Assembly: GCA_040880005.1 (NCBI GenBank)
Contig: JBBDJG010000012.1
Coordinates: 67,658 to 131,657, forward strand
Length of the DNA: 64,000 nt
Reading direction: 5' to 3'
Source of the DNA: JBBDJG01 sp040880005
GTDB taxonomy: Bacteria > Actinomycetota > Thermoleophilia > Solirubrobacterales > JBBDJG01
Part shown: positions 16,970 to 25,781 of the stretch, in pieces
Numbering within the stretch: position 1 is the stretch's first letter
How the letters are laid out: the number at the start of each line of letters is the position of its first letter
Translations under genes and position numbers: made by a program
The notes under the pieces: model-generated
Databases searched by the model: none
What the model was told of the DNA's origin: nothing
Seen by the model: the letters and a program-made list of their open reading frames with translations, nothing else

Positions 16970-18196
16970 TCAGTCCGTGCAGTGGTGGCCGAACTGCCCG
17001 ACCACCGCGCCTATGTCGCCGCCCGAGATCGCTCCGTTGGCCGGCTTGAGGTTCCACGGGTTGCTTCCGACAAGCGAGCCGCCACGATCGTAGGCCGGGT
17101 GGTAGTTGGCCCTCGCACCCGCAGGCGAGATCGGAGCGTTAGGCGTCGAATCGAGGTCGCTGTAGCGGTCGAACGTGCCCGCGCCCACGTCGTTTGCTCC
17201 GAAGCGCCCGACTATCGCCGCAATGTCGCCGCCGTTGACCGAGCGGTTGCGCGCGAGCCCGGTGCCCGAAGGAACGTCCAAGAAGTCCCACGGGTTGAAC
17301 GGGTCGCGCAGGCCGCCTGTTGCCTTGGTGTCACGCAGCTCCTGAGTCTCGGAGCAGCCGTCCCGGTCGGAGTCCCACTGGTTCTGGGGGGCAATGTTCG
17401 TTATGTCCTGCTCGGGAGTCAGCGTGACCGTCAGGTAGTAGTCCTCCTCGCGGGTGGGCTCCAGACAGTTCTGCTGGCCTATCCACAGCTCGCCGGTGCC
17501 CTCGGCAGTGGGAAGCGACTTGTCGATCGGAACTGTCGTCTCCACGTAGAGGTACGGCCCCAGCGACGTTCCCGCCAGCGGGCCGCGATGGTCGGTCGGG
17601 TAACAGCCCTGCGCGTGCAGCTCGCCGAGGTCGGGGTCGTAGAAGTTGCCCTCACCCGACAGCGCTGCCTGCGTTTCGTTGACGTCCGCGAACAGGCCGC
17701 TCGCCGGCGCGCCGGGCGCCCAGAGGTCGTCCACGTATGGGGGCGGCGCGCCCGGCTGGCCGTCGCCGCACTGGTCCGCGGGCGCCGACTGGAAGACTCC
17801 CAGGTTGCAGAAACTCGCCCCCACGGGGTCCAGACCGAACGTCGCAGCCACCTCAGCCGGGTTGACGGTGAAGTGGACAAAGCGGTGCAGGAACTGGGTC
17901 TCGTATATCGCGGCGTCCAAGATGCAAAAGAGCCGGGAGCTCGTCTGGTTGTTGTCGTCCCGCGCGATCGTGCCCCGGCATCTGGCGTAGGCGCCCGGGT
18001 CGGTCTGCGTTGCCGGAATCACCGTGAGAAGCATCTCCCCGGCAAGTGCCTGGACTGCGTCGCCACCCTGCGCCCTCGCTGACGAGACCGCGGGACCCAG
18101 GCACCAGCCAATCGACACCGCCAGGAGCGCCACAAGCGCCAAACGCGGCAGCACCGCATCCGCCTGGCATGCCCCAACTCGCGTGCGAATCCTCAT
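16970..18196 (-). CDS. Secreted MRIRTR-family protein with GGDI C-terminal module (cluster 1)
   Basis: A 408-aa secreted protein. The N-terminus MRIRTR is followed by a signal peptide ending near ARAQGG (about residue 42). The unique domain (about 45-270) has PGAYARCRGT, SRLFCILDA, GLFADVNET, GNFYDPD and LWIGQQNC blocks and about seven cysteines. The rest is the shared module: DSDRDGCSETQE, WDFLDVPSGTG, SVNGGDIAAIVGRFG, NYHPAYDRGG and AISGGDIGAVVGQFGHHC. ATG 18196 has a strong GGGGGAGGAG ribosome site. Its nearest relative here is the product of 46945-48156. It is the first gene of a unit continuing into the beta-helix gene 56 bp downstream. Unique-domain function is unknown. Confidence 0.85.
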   Translation of the reverse strand: MRIRTRVGACQADAVLPRLALVALLAVSIGWCLGPAVSSARAQGGDAVQALAGEMLLTVIPATQTDPGAYARCRGTIARDDNNQTSSRLFCILDAAIYETQFLHRFVHFTVNPAEVAATFGLDPVGASFCNLGVFQSAPADQCGDGQPGAPPPYVDDLWAPGAPASGLFADVNETQAALSGEGNFYDPDLGELHAQGCYPTDHRGPLAGTSLGPYLYVETTVPIDKSLPTAEGTGELWIGQQNCLEPTREEDYYLTVTLTPEQDITNIAPQNQWDSDRDGCSETQELRDTKATGGLRDPFNPWDFLDVPSGTGLARNRSVNGGDIAAIVGRFGANDVGAGTFDRYSDLDSTPNAPISPAGARANYHPAYDRGGSLVGSNPWNLKPANGAISGGDIGAVVGQFGHHCTD

Positions 18197-18224
18197 TTTC
18201 TCCTCCCCCTTGTGTTCTTCCCCA

Positions 18225-18286
18225 ATATCTCCACGGGAGATATCACTGACAGTGACTAATCTAGTGCCAGGGATCGCTGGTGTCAA
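18225..18286 (-). promoter_or_regulatory. Minus-strand promoter with TetR-type operator and leader palindrome
   Basis: On the minus strand: TTGACA (18281-18286), a 17-bp spacer, TAGATT (18258-18263), then the perfect dyad TCACTGTCAGTGA (18243-18255), the same TCAC-N5-GTGA pattern as at 13958-13985. Immediately downstream is a second perfect inverted repeat, ATATCTCC-N3-GGAGATAT (18225-18243), in the leader of the 408-aa protein gene. From 18287 to 18427 I see no gene or clear signal. Confidence 0.72.
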
Positions 18287-18427
18287 GTCTGCCTCCGTGC
18301 TGGGCTGGCCGGCAGATTCACCGAGCATCGCGAAGCGCTGCTGTCAAGGGTTCGAGTGCAGCTACTCGCACTATCTGCTGGGGGGCTTCGTCAGGAGGGC
18401 GCAGGGAGGACTTACGGCGCTCTACCG

Positions 18428-18811
18428 CTACCCGTGCGCCGGCGGCGGCAGCATCGGCCAGGGCGTAGAAGTATCCGGGCTCGGGTTCTCGCGCAGGGCG
18501 ATCCTCATCGAGCCCTCGTCCACCGAGTGGCGCCCCTCGCGCCGATCGACCACCCAGCGCTTCCAGCGACCACCGAACAGGCGCTTGCGCAACGTGTCCT
18601 TGATCGTTCCCCGCCCCGAGGGCCCCTTTATCTGGCGGCGGGTGAAAGGGTCGCCCTCGTAGCCAAGCGTCCCGCGCGCGGCGAGGTCCGGGGCGCCGTG
18701 CACGAACTCGACGTAGGCGAAGCCGTGCGCCCAGGCGGCCTGGACGACCTTGTCGGCCCAGACCTCGACCTGGTCGATCGCATAGCCGTGCCAGTCGACA
18801 CGCACCGTCAT
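18428..18811 (-). CDS. Small Smr-domain-like protein
   Basis: A 127-aa soluble protein. The N-terminal half matches the Smr pattern: VDWHGYAIDQVEVWADKVV (compare LDLHG...EAL) followed by GFAYVEFVHGAPDLAARG (compare the IVHGxGxxxLR loop). Smr domains are found in MutS2 and in stand-alone RNA or DNA endonucleases. The C-terminal part is basic (KDTLRKRLFGGRWKRWVV). ATG at 18811 is the first Met in the domain's frame at a sensible distance. It lies 58 bp after sufD on the same strand and may be the last gene of the suf transcript. Family call moderate, activity unknown. Confidence 0.65.
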   Translation of the reverse strand: MTVRVDWHGYAIDQVEVWADKVVQAAWAHGFAYVEFVHGAPDLAARGTLGYEGDPFTRRQIKGPSGRGTIKDTLRKRLFGGRWKRWVVDRREGRHSVDEGSMRIALRENPSPDTSTPWPMLPPPAHG

Positions 18812-18869
18812 CGTGTCGTGGTCTAGGTCGATCGCTCGATTATGTAGAAGAGCCCGGCCTGGAAGGCCC

Positions 18870-20147
18870 TCAGACCAGCAGGCGCTCCAGCTCACGCTGC
18901 ATCGCGAGCGTGACGGGACCGTGGAGGACCTGCGAGTCGTCGAGTCGCGCCGCGATCGCCTCGAGGAAGCCACCCACCAGCAGACGCTCGGCGTCGGAGC
19001 GGTCGAGGCCGCGGCTGCGCAGGTAGAAGAGCTGCTCTTCGTCGATCTTCGAGATCGTTGCCGCGTGCGTGCAGCGGACGTCGTCGGCCTCGATCTCGAG
19101 GCCCGGAATTGCGTCGGCGTGCGCGCCTTCGGTCAGGAGCAGGTTGCGGTTCTCCTGAAACGCGTCGGTGCGCTGTGCGGGCGGATCGACCTTGATCATT
19201 CCGCTCCAAACCGCGGTTGCGCGATCGCGCAGGATCCCTCTAAAGGCGAGGTCCGAAGTCGTGTCCGGCGCGAAATGCTCCTGCGTCGTCTCGTAGTCGA
19301 GGTGCTGGCGATCGCGCGCGGCGTAAGCGCCGGTCACTCGCGCGTGCGATCCGCGGCCGCGCAGGTCGGTCTCCATGCGCAGCTTGCCCTGACCGGATCC
19401 GAGCCCGAGCCCGATCCAGTGAAGGGTGGCATCCTGCGCGACCTGGGCCCGCTGGCTACCGAGGATCCACGTCTGCTGGGAGAGGTCTTGAACGCACAGG
19501 TAGCTGACTTTTGCGCCCTCGCCGACCACGATCTCGGTGACCGGATTGAAGTACGCGTCGAGCTGGGCATCGCTGGACATGTACTGCTCGACCACCGTGA
19601 CCTCCGCGCCCGGCTCGACGACGATCAACGTGCGCCACGACATCGCGCTCGAAGGCTCCGACTGGATCGTCGTGACAGTGATCGGATGCGCGACCTGCGT
19701 GTCGCGGGCCACGTGGACGAACGCGCCTGCTTCGAAGGAGGCCAGATTCTGCGCCGTGAACTTGTCGCGGTCGGAGACGAGGCTGCCCAGGTGCCGCTCG
19801 ACGATCTCGCCATGAGAATGGGCGGCTTCGGCCAGCGTCGAGAGTGTCACGCCCTGATCGTCGGAGCCGGCGATTTGTCGCAAGGCTGCGTCGACGGCCA
19901 GCATCGCGGCCCCCTCATCGGTGCTGATCACGGCCTCGCGCGCCGGGACGGTGGAGAGGTCTCCCTCGCCTGCGGGTTCATACGCGTCGAGGTCGAGTTC
20001 GCTGAGGTCCGTGAACTCCCAGCCCCGGTCCTTCTGAACCGGCAACGACTGCTCGTCGAAGCGCCGGCCGGCTTGCTCGCGCAACTCGGCCAGCCAGCCG
20101 GGATCGGCGCGGGTCTCGGTCGTCGTGCCGCCAGGCGCGCTAGCCAA
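18870..20147 (-). CDS. sufD: Fe-S cluster assembly protein SufD
   Basis: A 425-aa component of the SufBCD scaffold, where it pairs with SufB and the SufC ATPase for iron acquisition and cluster assembly in the cytosol. The beta-helix core is followed by the C-terminal helical region with HAATISKIDEEQLFYLRSRG and a DAERLLVGGFLE segment typical of the family. The start is TTG at 20147, overlapping the sufB stop by 8 bp, which implies translational coupling. An N-terminal PVQKDRGWEFTDLSELDL segment is a hallmark of SufD. It lies downstream of the Rieske and sufB genes in the second half of the operon. Confidence 0.95.
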   Translation of the reverse strand: MASAPGGTTTETRADPGWLAELREQAGRRFDEQSLPVQKDRGWEFTDLSELDLDAYEPAGEGDLSTVPAREAVISTDEGAAMLAVDAALRQIAGSDDQGVTLSTLAEAAHSHGEIVERHLGSLVSDRDKFTAQNLASFEAGAFVHVARDTQVAHPITVTTIQSEPSSAMSWRTLIVVEPGAEVTVVEQYMSSDAQLDAYFNPVTEIVVGEGAKVSYLCVQDLSQQTWILGSQRAQVAQDATLHWIGLGLGSGQGKLRMETDLRGRGSHARVTGAYAARDRQHLDYETTQEHFAPDTTSDLAFRGILRDRATAVWSGMIKVDPPAQRTDAFQENRNLLLTEGAHADAIPGLEIEADDVRCTHAATISKIDEEQLFYLRSRGLDRSDAERLLVGGFLEAIAARLDDSQVLHGPVTLAMQRELERLLV

Positions 20148-21573
20148 TCGAGCCTTCCATCTGAAGCTCGATCAGCCGGTTCATCTCGACCGCGTACTCC
20201 ATCGGCAGCTCGCGCGTGAACGGCTCGATGAATCCACCGACGATCATGCCCGAGGCCTCCTCCTCGGAAAGGCCGCGGCTCATCAGGTAGAAGAGCTGCT
20301 CCTCGCCGATCTTGGAGACCGTCGCCTCGTGCCCGACGTCGACATCGTCCTCGCCGATGCGAATCGTCGGATAGGTATCCGAGCGCGATTGCTCGTCGAG
20401 CAGCAGCGCATCGCAGACGACCTTCGACTTGGCCCCCTTTGCTCCGGGTGCGATCTCGAGCAGGCCGCGGTAGCTGGCGCGTCCACCGCCCTTCGAGATC
20501 GACTTCGAGGTGATCGTCGAGGTCGTCTTGGGCGCGACGTGCACGGCCTTGCCGCCGGCGTCCTGGTGCTGATGCTGGCTTGCGAATGCGACCGAGAGGA
20601 TCTCGGCATGCGCGCCTTCGCCCATCAGGTACACGGACGGGTACTTGCATGTGAGCTTCGATCCTAAGTTGCAATCGATCCATTCCATCGTCGCGCCCTT
20701 CTGCGCGATCGCGCGCTTGGTGACGAGGTTGTAGACGTTGTGCGACCAGTTCTGGATCGTCGTGTAGCGCACGCGCGAGCCGGGCTTGCAGATGATCTCG
20801 ACGACCGCCGAGTGCAGCGAGTCGGTCGTGTAGGTGGGCGCAGTACAACCTTCTATGTAGTGAACGAATGAGCCCTCGTCGGCGATGATCAGCGTGCGCT
20901 CGAACTGGCCCATGTTCTCGGTGTTGATGCGGAAGTAGGCCTGAAGCGGCATCTCGACGTGCACGCCCGGCGGCACGTAGACGAATGAGCCGCCCGACCA
21001 CACCGCCGAGTTGAGCGCGGCTAGCTTGTTGTCGTTGGGTGGGATCACCGTGGCCCAGTGCTCGCGAACGACGTCCTCGTGCTCGCGCAGTGCCGTGTCC
21101 ATGTCCATGAAGATCACGCCCTGCTTCTCGAGGTCCTCGCGCACCTGGTGGTAGACGACCTCTGATTCATACTGCGCGCCCACTCCGGCCAGATACTTTC
21201 TCTCCGCCTCGGGAATGCCGAGCCGATCGAAGGTGTTCTTGATGTCGTCGGGGACCTCGTCCCAGGTGCGGCCCTGCTTCTCCGAGGCACGCACGAAGTA
21301 GTGGATGTTCTGGAAGTCGATGTTGTCCATGGCACCGTCGGCCCACTTGGGCATGCGGTGCTGGCCGAAGTGCTCGAGCGCCTTGAGGCGGAAGTCACGC
21401 ATCCACTGCGGCTCGTTCTTGTGCTCGGAGATTCCCTCGACGACCTCGCGGCTGAGGCCCTTGTCGGCCTTGAAGGCGTAGTTCTCGGGATCGTGGAAGC
21501 CGAACTCGTAGCCGTCCTTGATGCCAGTCAGGTCGTCGGGCTTGGCGACTTTGGATTCGGGCGTGGCCATCAT
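20140..21573 (-). CDS. sufB: Fe-S cluster assembly protein SufB
   Basis: A 477-aa scaffold protein of the SUF system, on which clusters are built with sulfur from SufS/SufU. Recognisable segments are YYHQVREDLEKQGVIF-like text near residue 145, WSGGSFVYVPPGVHVEMPLQ-type sequence near 190-210, the EGCTAPTYTTDSLH block near 240 with the conserved Cys, and the C-terminal GHEATVSKIGEEQLFYLMSR. Two adjacent Met codons (21573, 21570) are possible starts; the region overlaps the Rieske stop by 4 bp. It is translationally linked to the Rieske gene upstream and sufD downstream. Confidence 0.97.
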   Translation of the reverse strand: MMATPESKVAKPDDLTGIKDGYEFGFHDPENYAFKADKGLSREVVEGISEHKNEPQWMRDFRLKALEHFGQHRMPKWADGAMDNIDFQNIHYFVRASEKQGRTWDEVPDDIKNTFDRLGIPEAERKYLAGVGAQYESEVVYHQVREDLEKQGVIFMDMDTALREHEDVVREHWATVIPPNDNKLAALNSAVWSGGSFVYVPPGVHVEMPLQAYFRINTENMGQFERTLIIADEGSFVHYIEGCTAPTYTTDSLHSAVVEIICKPGSRVRYTTIQNWSHNVYNLVTKRAIAQKGATMEWIDCNLGSKLTCKYPSVYLMGEGAHAEILSVAFASQHQHQDAGGKAVHVAPKTTSTITSKSISKGGGRASYRGLLEIAPGAKGAKSKVVCDALLLDEQSRSDTYPTIRIGEDDVDVGHEATVSKIGEEQLFYLMSRGLSEEEASGMIVGGFIEPFTRELPMEYAVEMNRLIELQMEGSIG

Positions 21574-21902
21574 GAAACCTCCAGCTTGATTGTCCCGTCC
21601 TCGATGCGGACGGGGAAAGTCTCAACGGGTAGGTAGGCGGGCAGCGACTTGGGCCGCCCGTTCGTCAGATCGAACAGTGAGCCGTGCCGCGGACACTCAA
21701 CGGTGCAGTTGTCGGCGTCGAATGGTCCTTCGGCCAGCGGCCCGTCGTCGTGCGAGCAGCGGTCTTCGATCGCGTACAGCTTGCCGCTGGCGTTGAACAC
21801 GCCGAGCTTGCGCCCGTCTTCAAGCCCGACGATGCGCATCGCACCCGGCTCCAGGTCGGCGGCGGGACAGACTTCGATGGTGGTTGTCGCGGTTTCGGCC
21901 AT
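21570..21902 (-). CDS. Rieske [2Fe-2S] ferredoxin of the SUF operon
   Basis: A 110-aa soluble Rieske-type ferredoxin. Cluster ligands are in CSHDDGPL (Cys49, His51) and CPRHGSLFDL (Cys70, His73). Similar small Rieske proteins sit in many actinobacterial suf operons between sufD or sufB and sufC and are thought to supply or test electrons for assembly; that role is not proven. ATG 21902 is chosen for the usual length of the family; an upstream Met at 21935 would extend it. The region just upstream has a palindrome resembling an Rrf2-type operator. It starts the Rieske-sufB-sufD block. Confidence 0.9.
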   Translation of the reverse strand: MAETATTTIEVCPAADLEPGAMRIVGLEDGRKLGVFNASGKLYAIEDRCSHDDGPLAEGPFDADNCTVECPRHGSLFDLTNGRPKSLPAYLPVETFPVRIEDGTIKLEVS

Positions 21903-21920
21903 TAGTGCAGTTTCATGCTT

Positions 21921-21945
21921 ATTCCCGACTTCCATACTCGGGATT
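21921..21945. promoter_or_regulatory. Candidate Rrf2/IscR-type operator before Rieske-sufBD
   Basis: A perfect inverted repeat TCCCGA-N9-TCGGGA (21923-21928 and 21938-21943), flanked by AT-rich ends (ATTCCCGACTT...GGATTA), lies just upstream of the Rieske start. It resembles the candidate site at 25037-25061 before the rrf2 gene (ATTCC...ACTT...GGAT) and IscR-like operators in general. Confidence 0.6.
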
Positions 21946-21967
21946 ACCATTGTAGCGCCGACGGCGC

Positions 21968-22408
21968 CTAGATTTCGCTGCGCGCCTTCGCCGCCTCCTC
22001 GGGAGTGAGGTCCTCGCCCTCCTCTGCGCCCCCTGGCCATTCGCGCGTGCCAAGCAGCGCTCCCTGGACCACTTTCAGCGACAGCAGCCCGCACTTGAGC
22101 CGAGTGGGGGACAGCTCGATGCCGATCTGCTCGGTCAGCCAGTTGCGATCGAGCTCGGCGATCTCGGGCACGGTCATGCCCTTCAGCTCATCCGAGATGA
22201 TCGAGGCCGTCGCCTGAGAGATCGCGCAGCCGCTGCCGTGGAAGCGAACATCGGAAACACGATCTCCGTCGAGCGCCACGTGCACTCCCATCTCATCGCC
22301 GCAGAGGGGGTTGCGATCATGGAACTCAGCATCGTGTGGCTCGAGTTCGCCGAAGTTGCGGGGGTGCTTGTAGTGGTCGATTATGTATTCGCGGTAGAGG
22401 GGATCCAT
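21968..22408 (-). CDS. sufU: SUF sulfur-transfer protein SufU
   Basis: A 146-aa protein of the SufU/IscU family. The three zinc-ligand cysteines are at 36 (NPLCGDE), 61 (GSGCAIS) and 106 (RLKCGLL), together with Asp38 of the CGD motif. The insertion characteristic of SufU between the second and third Cys is present. In Gram-positive and actinobacterial systems SufU accepts persulfide sulfur from SufS. The acidic C-terminal tail (EEGEDLTPEEAAKARSE) is longer than in Bacillus. It starts 10 bp after the sufS stop, within the rrf2-sufC-sufS-sufU unit. Confidence 0.95.
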   Translation of the reverse strand: MDPLYREYIIDHYKHPRNFGELEPHDAEFHDRNPLCGDEMGVHVALDGDRVSDVRFHGSGCAISQATASIISDELKGMTVPEIAELDRNWLTEQIGIELSPTRLKCGLLSLKVVQGALLGTREWPGGAEEGEDLTPEEAAKARSEI

Positions 22409-22418
22409 CGTCAGGGCC

Positions 22419-23678
22419 TCAAATCCCGAATACCGACTTCGTCTTCTCGAGCGCCTCGACGAGCCGATCGACGTCGTCGCGCGTGTTGTAAACGGAGAAC
22501 GATGCGCGCGCCGTCGCTGCCACGCCGAGTCTGCGCATCAGCGGCTGCGCGCAGTGATGACCGGCGCGGATGCAGACCGCCTCACGGTTGCAGATTTCCG
22601 AGATGTCGTGTGGATGCACGCCGGCGATCTCGAAGCTGACCAGGCTGCCGCGCTCGTCGGCGGAGCGTGGGCCGTGGACCTTCAACTTGGGAACGTCCGC
22701 GAGCCGGTCGAGCGCGTAAGCGGTCAGGTCACGCTCGTGAGAGCGAACGCCGCGCATCCCGAGGGCGGAGAGGTAGTCGACCGCGGCGCCCAATCCTGCC
22801 GCCTCCGCGATCGCCGGCGTACCTGCTTCGAACCTCGCCGGCGGTGGCGCCCAGGTCGAGTATTCGGACTCCACCTTGTCGATCATCGAGCCGCCGGTCA
22901 TGAATGGCGGCATCGATTCGAGCAGCTCGAGTCGCGCCCAGAGAACGCCGATGCCGGTAGGCCCGAGCATCTTGTGGCCGGTGAACGCATAGAAGTCGGC
23001 TTCCGTTGTAACTACCTCGAGCGGGATCTGTGGTGCGGCCTGAGCGCCGTCGATCAGCACCTTGGCGCCGGCTTCGTGCGCGCGGCGCGCGATCTCTGAA
23101 ACAGGATTGACCGTTCCGAGCACGTTCGATATGTGGGTTACCGTGACGAGTCGCACGCGTCCGCCTGCGAGCACGGCGTCAAGTTGATCGAGGTCGAGCT
23201 TGCCCTCGCCGTCGACCGTCAGGTATGCGAGCTGCGCGCCGCGCTCCTGGCATAGCTGCTGCCACGGGACGATGTTGGAGTGGTGCTCCATTTCCGTGAG
23301 CACCACGACATCGCTGCTACCGATTTGCTCTCGCGCCCACGTATAGCGAACGAGGTTGATCGCCTCGGTCGCGTTGCGCACGAAGACGATCTCGCTCGGG
23401 TCGGTGGCGCCGATGAAGCTGGCGACCTTGACGCGCCCGCCCTCGTAGGATTCGGTCGCTTCGGCCGCGAGTTGATGCATGCTGCGGTGGATGTTGGCGT
23501 TCGAGTTGCGGTAGTAAGAGTCGATCGCTTCGATCACGCTCGCCGGCTTCTGCGAGGTCGCGGCGTTATCGACGTACACCAGCGGCTTGCCGTTGATCTC
23601 GCGTGCGAGGATCGGGAAGTCGGCACGGATCTCGTCGACCGTGCGAGGCAGCGCGCCGCTTGCCGTCGTGGCCTCCAT
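22419..23678 (-). CDS. sufS: Cysteine desulfurase SufS
   Basis: A 419-aa PLP-dependent group II cysteine desulfurase that releases sulfur from L-cysteine as an enzyme persulfide. Seen in sequence: the YVDNAATSQKP start of the fold near residue 35, ALTEMEHHSNIVPW-type text near 125, the PLP-lysine in FTGHKMLGPTGIG near 222-236, and the catalytic cysteine in RAGHHCAQP near 372. ATG 23678 follows the sufC stop by 5 bp and has a GGAGG inside the end of sufC. It passes sulfur to the product of the next gene, sufU. Confidence 0.96.
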   Translation of the reverse strand: MEATTASGALPRTVDEIRADFPILAREINGKPLVYVDNAATSQKPASVIEAIDSYYRNSNANIHRSMHQLAAEATESYEGGRVKVASFIGATDPSEIVFVRNATEAINLVRYTWAREQIGSSDVVVLTEMEHHSNIVPWQQLCQERGAQLAYLTVDGEGKLDLDQLDAVLAGGRVRLVTVTHISNVLGTVNPVSEIARRAHEAGAKVLIDGAQAAPQIPLEVVTTEADFYAFTGHKMLGPTGIGVLWARLELLESMPPFMTGGSMIDKVESEYSTWAPPPARFEAGTPAIAEAAGLGAAVDYLSALGMRGVRSHERDLTAYALDRLADVPKLKVHGPRSADERGSLVSFEIAGVHPHDISEICNREAVCIRAGHHCAQPLMRRLGVAATARASFSVYNTRDDVDRLVEALEKTKSVFGI

Positions 23679-23683
23679 TGGTG

Positions 23684-24454
<771 letters not shown>

Positions 24455-24481
24455 TGGTCCTTTCCGGTGTGTGGCGGGTGG

Positions 24482-24994
24482 CTACGTGCCGACTGCTGTG
24501 CGACCGCTCGGTTTCGCGCCGCCTCGGTTGCGCCGTCTGGCGGGCTGTGCGTGCTGCGGCCCGTGCTCGGCGAACTCGGCCAGCTCCGCGAGTGTGGTCT
24601 GCTCGAGCGCGCGAGCGACGCCACCCTGAACGCGGGTCCAAAGCAGCTTGGTCGCGCAGTTCTCGAAGCCGTCGATCTCGTGGTTGCACAACACGCGACC
24701 GCTGCCCGGCTCGGAGAAGCACTGCATCGGAATCAGCGAGCCCTCGAGCGCCTGCACGACCTCGGCCATCGTTATCGTCGAGGGGTCGCGCGTCAGCTCG
24801 TAGCCGCCGTGGGCGCCGCGGGTGGCGTGCACCAGCTCTTGCTTCCTGAGCTTTGCGACTAGCTGCTCGAGGTAGGACAGGGGCAGGTTCTCGGCCTCGG
24901 CGACCTCGGCGAGCGGAACGGGCCCGCTTCCCCGTTTGCGCGCGAGCGCGATCATCACTCGCACTCCGTATTCGGCTCTGGTTGAAAACATCAT
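24482..24994 (-). CDS. Rrf2-family Fe-S-sensing regulator of the SUF operon
   Basis: A 170-aa Rrf2-family transcription factor. The winged helix is at residues 2-75 (MFSTRAEYGVRVMIALAR, YLEQLVAKLRK, GGYELTRDP). Three cysteines at 92, 103 and 113 (QCFSEPG, VLCNHE, ENCATK) are placed like the cluster ligands of IscR, SufR or RsrR, with a nearby His at 105. The C-terminal 35 residues are basic and disordered. It most likely binds a [2Fe-2S] or [4Fe-4S] cluster and represses suf when clusters are abundant. An AAGGAG ribosome site precedes the ATG pair. A candidate operator lies 43-67 bp upstream. Confidence 0.9.
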   Translation of the reverse strand: MMFSTRAEYGVRVMIALARKRGSGPVPLAEVAEAENLPLSYLEQLVAKLRKQELVHATRGAHGGYELTRDPSTITMAEVVQALEGSLIPMQCFSEPGSGRVLCNHEIDGFENCATKLLWTRVQGGVARALEQTTLAELAEFAEHGPQHAQPARRRNRGGAKPSGRTAVGT

Positions 24995-25036
24995 CGCTAA
25001 GCAACTCCTTGCCGGGCGAGCGCAGGCTCCTCTCGC

Positions 25037-25061
25037 AATTCCTACTTAAACAGTCAGGATA
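25037..25061. promoter_or_regulatory. Candidate Rrf2-type operator before rrf2-sufCSU
   Basis: Minus-strand sequence CCTGACTGTTTAAGTAGGAATT (reverse of 25038-25059) has the imperfect dyad CCTgAC/GTaGG with an AT-rich centre, as in IscR-family sites (TGACT...AGT-GGAAT). It shares ATTCC, ACTT and GGAT blocks with the palindrome at 21921-21945. Autoregulation by the rrf2 product is the likely function. Confidence 0.6.
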
Positions 25062-25085
25062 ACAGGGGGCCCGGCAAGCGCCGAG

Positions 25086-25736
25086 CTAAGAGCGCTCTTC
25101 CGCCAGTAGCAGTCCGATGTCGTGCTGCATCGCCTCCGGCGTCAGATGCTGCACCGGGAACCCGACACGCTGGCGTCCCTCGCGATCCAGCAAGACGACG
25201 TAGGCGTTGTGCTCGAGCTCTTTCGTCTGCTCCGAAAAGCCGTAGTCACGCCAGACGGGACGCAGCTCGGCTCTCGATCCGATCAGGAAATCGAGGAAGG
25301 GGCGCACGCGCCTGGTATCGAGGAACCGCCGGGCGCTCTCGGCGGTGTCGTTCGGAGGATCGACGCTGATCGCCAGTGCGACAACCTGGCGCCGCTCGGC
25401 GGTGCCGATGTCGAGTAGCGCGTCACGGATCTGCTGGGCGATCTGCGGGCAGGTGTCTTCGCAGGTCGTGTACATCGGGCTGACGATCACGACCCTGCCG
25501 CGCAGGTCCCGCGTGCGCACCAGCCTGCCGTCCTGGTCGCGCAGGGCGAAGTCGCGCGGCGCCGTAAGCGGTCGCACGGCGCCATCGAAGTCCGTGCGCG
25601 GTGCCTGTGCGTCCTCTACGATCGCGGCCGCACCCGATTCCCCGTCGCGGGAGCGATTCGCCAGCATGACCACCAGCAGCGCCGCCGCGGCGATCGAGGC
25701 GAGCGCCAGCAACGCGAGTCTCGTGCGCACGGACAT
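25086..25736 (-). CDS. SCO1/SenC/PrrC-family copper chaperone
   Basis: A 216-aa membrane-anchored extracytoplasmic protein. An N-terminal hydrophobic segment (residues 7-26) acts as anchor or signal; there is no lipobox cysteine. The thioredoxin-like domain has CxxxC (Cys92 and Cys96 in TTCEDTCPQ) and the copper-ligand His176 in LEHNAYVVLLD, which are the three hallmark ligands of SCO proteins. The usual role is copper delivery to the CuA site of cytochrome oxidase. No oxidase genes are in the window. It is downstream of the two-component pair (45-bp gap) on the same strand, so it might share their transcript. Confidence 0.92.
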   Translation of the reverse strand: MSVRTRLALLALASIAAAALLVVMLANRSRDGESGAAAIVEDAQAPRTDFDGAVRPLTAPRDFALRDQDGRLVRTRDLRGRVVIVSPMYTTCEDTCPQIAQQIRDALLDIGTAERRQVVALAISVDPPNDTAESARRFLDTRRVRPFLDFLIGSRAELRPVWRDYGFSEQTKELEHNAYVVLLDREGRQRVGFPVQHLTPEAMQHDIGLLLAEERS

Positions 25737-25781
25737 CGCCGAAGCGTAGTGGGGAACAGTTGGCGGAAGCTGCTCAGTCGG

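Noticed and set aside
18345..18400. tRNA-like text GGTTCGAG near 18346-18360
   Set aside because: The T-loop-like letters are not accompanied by acceptor, D or anticodon stems that pair.
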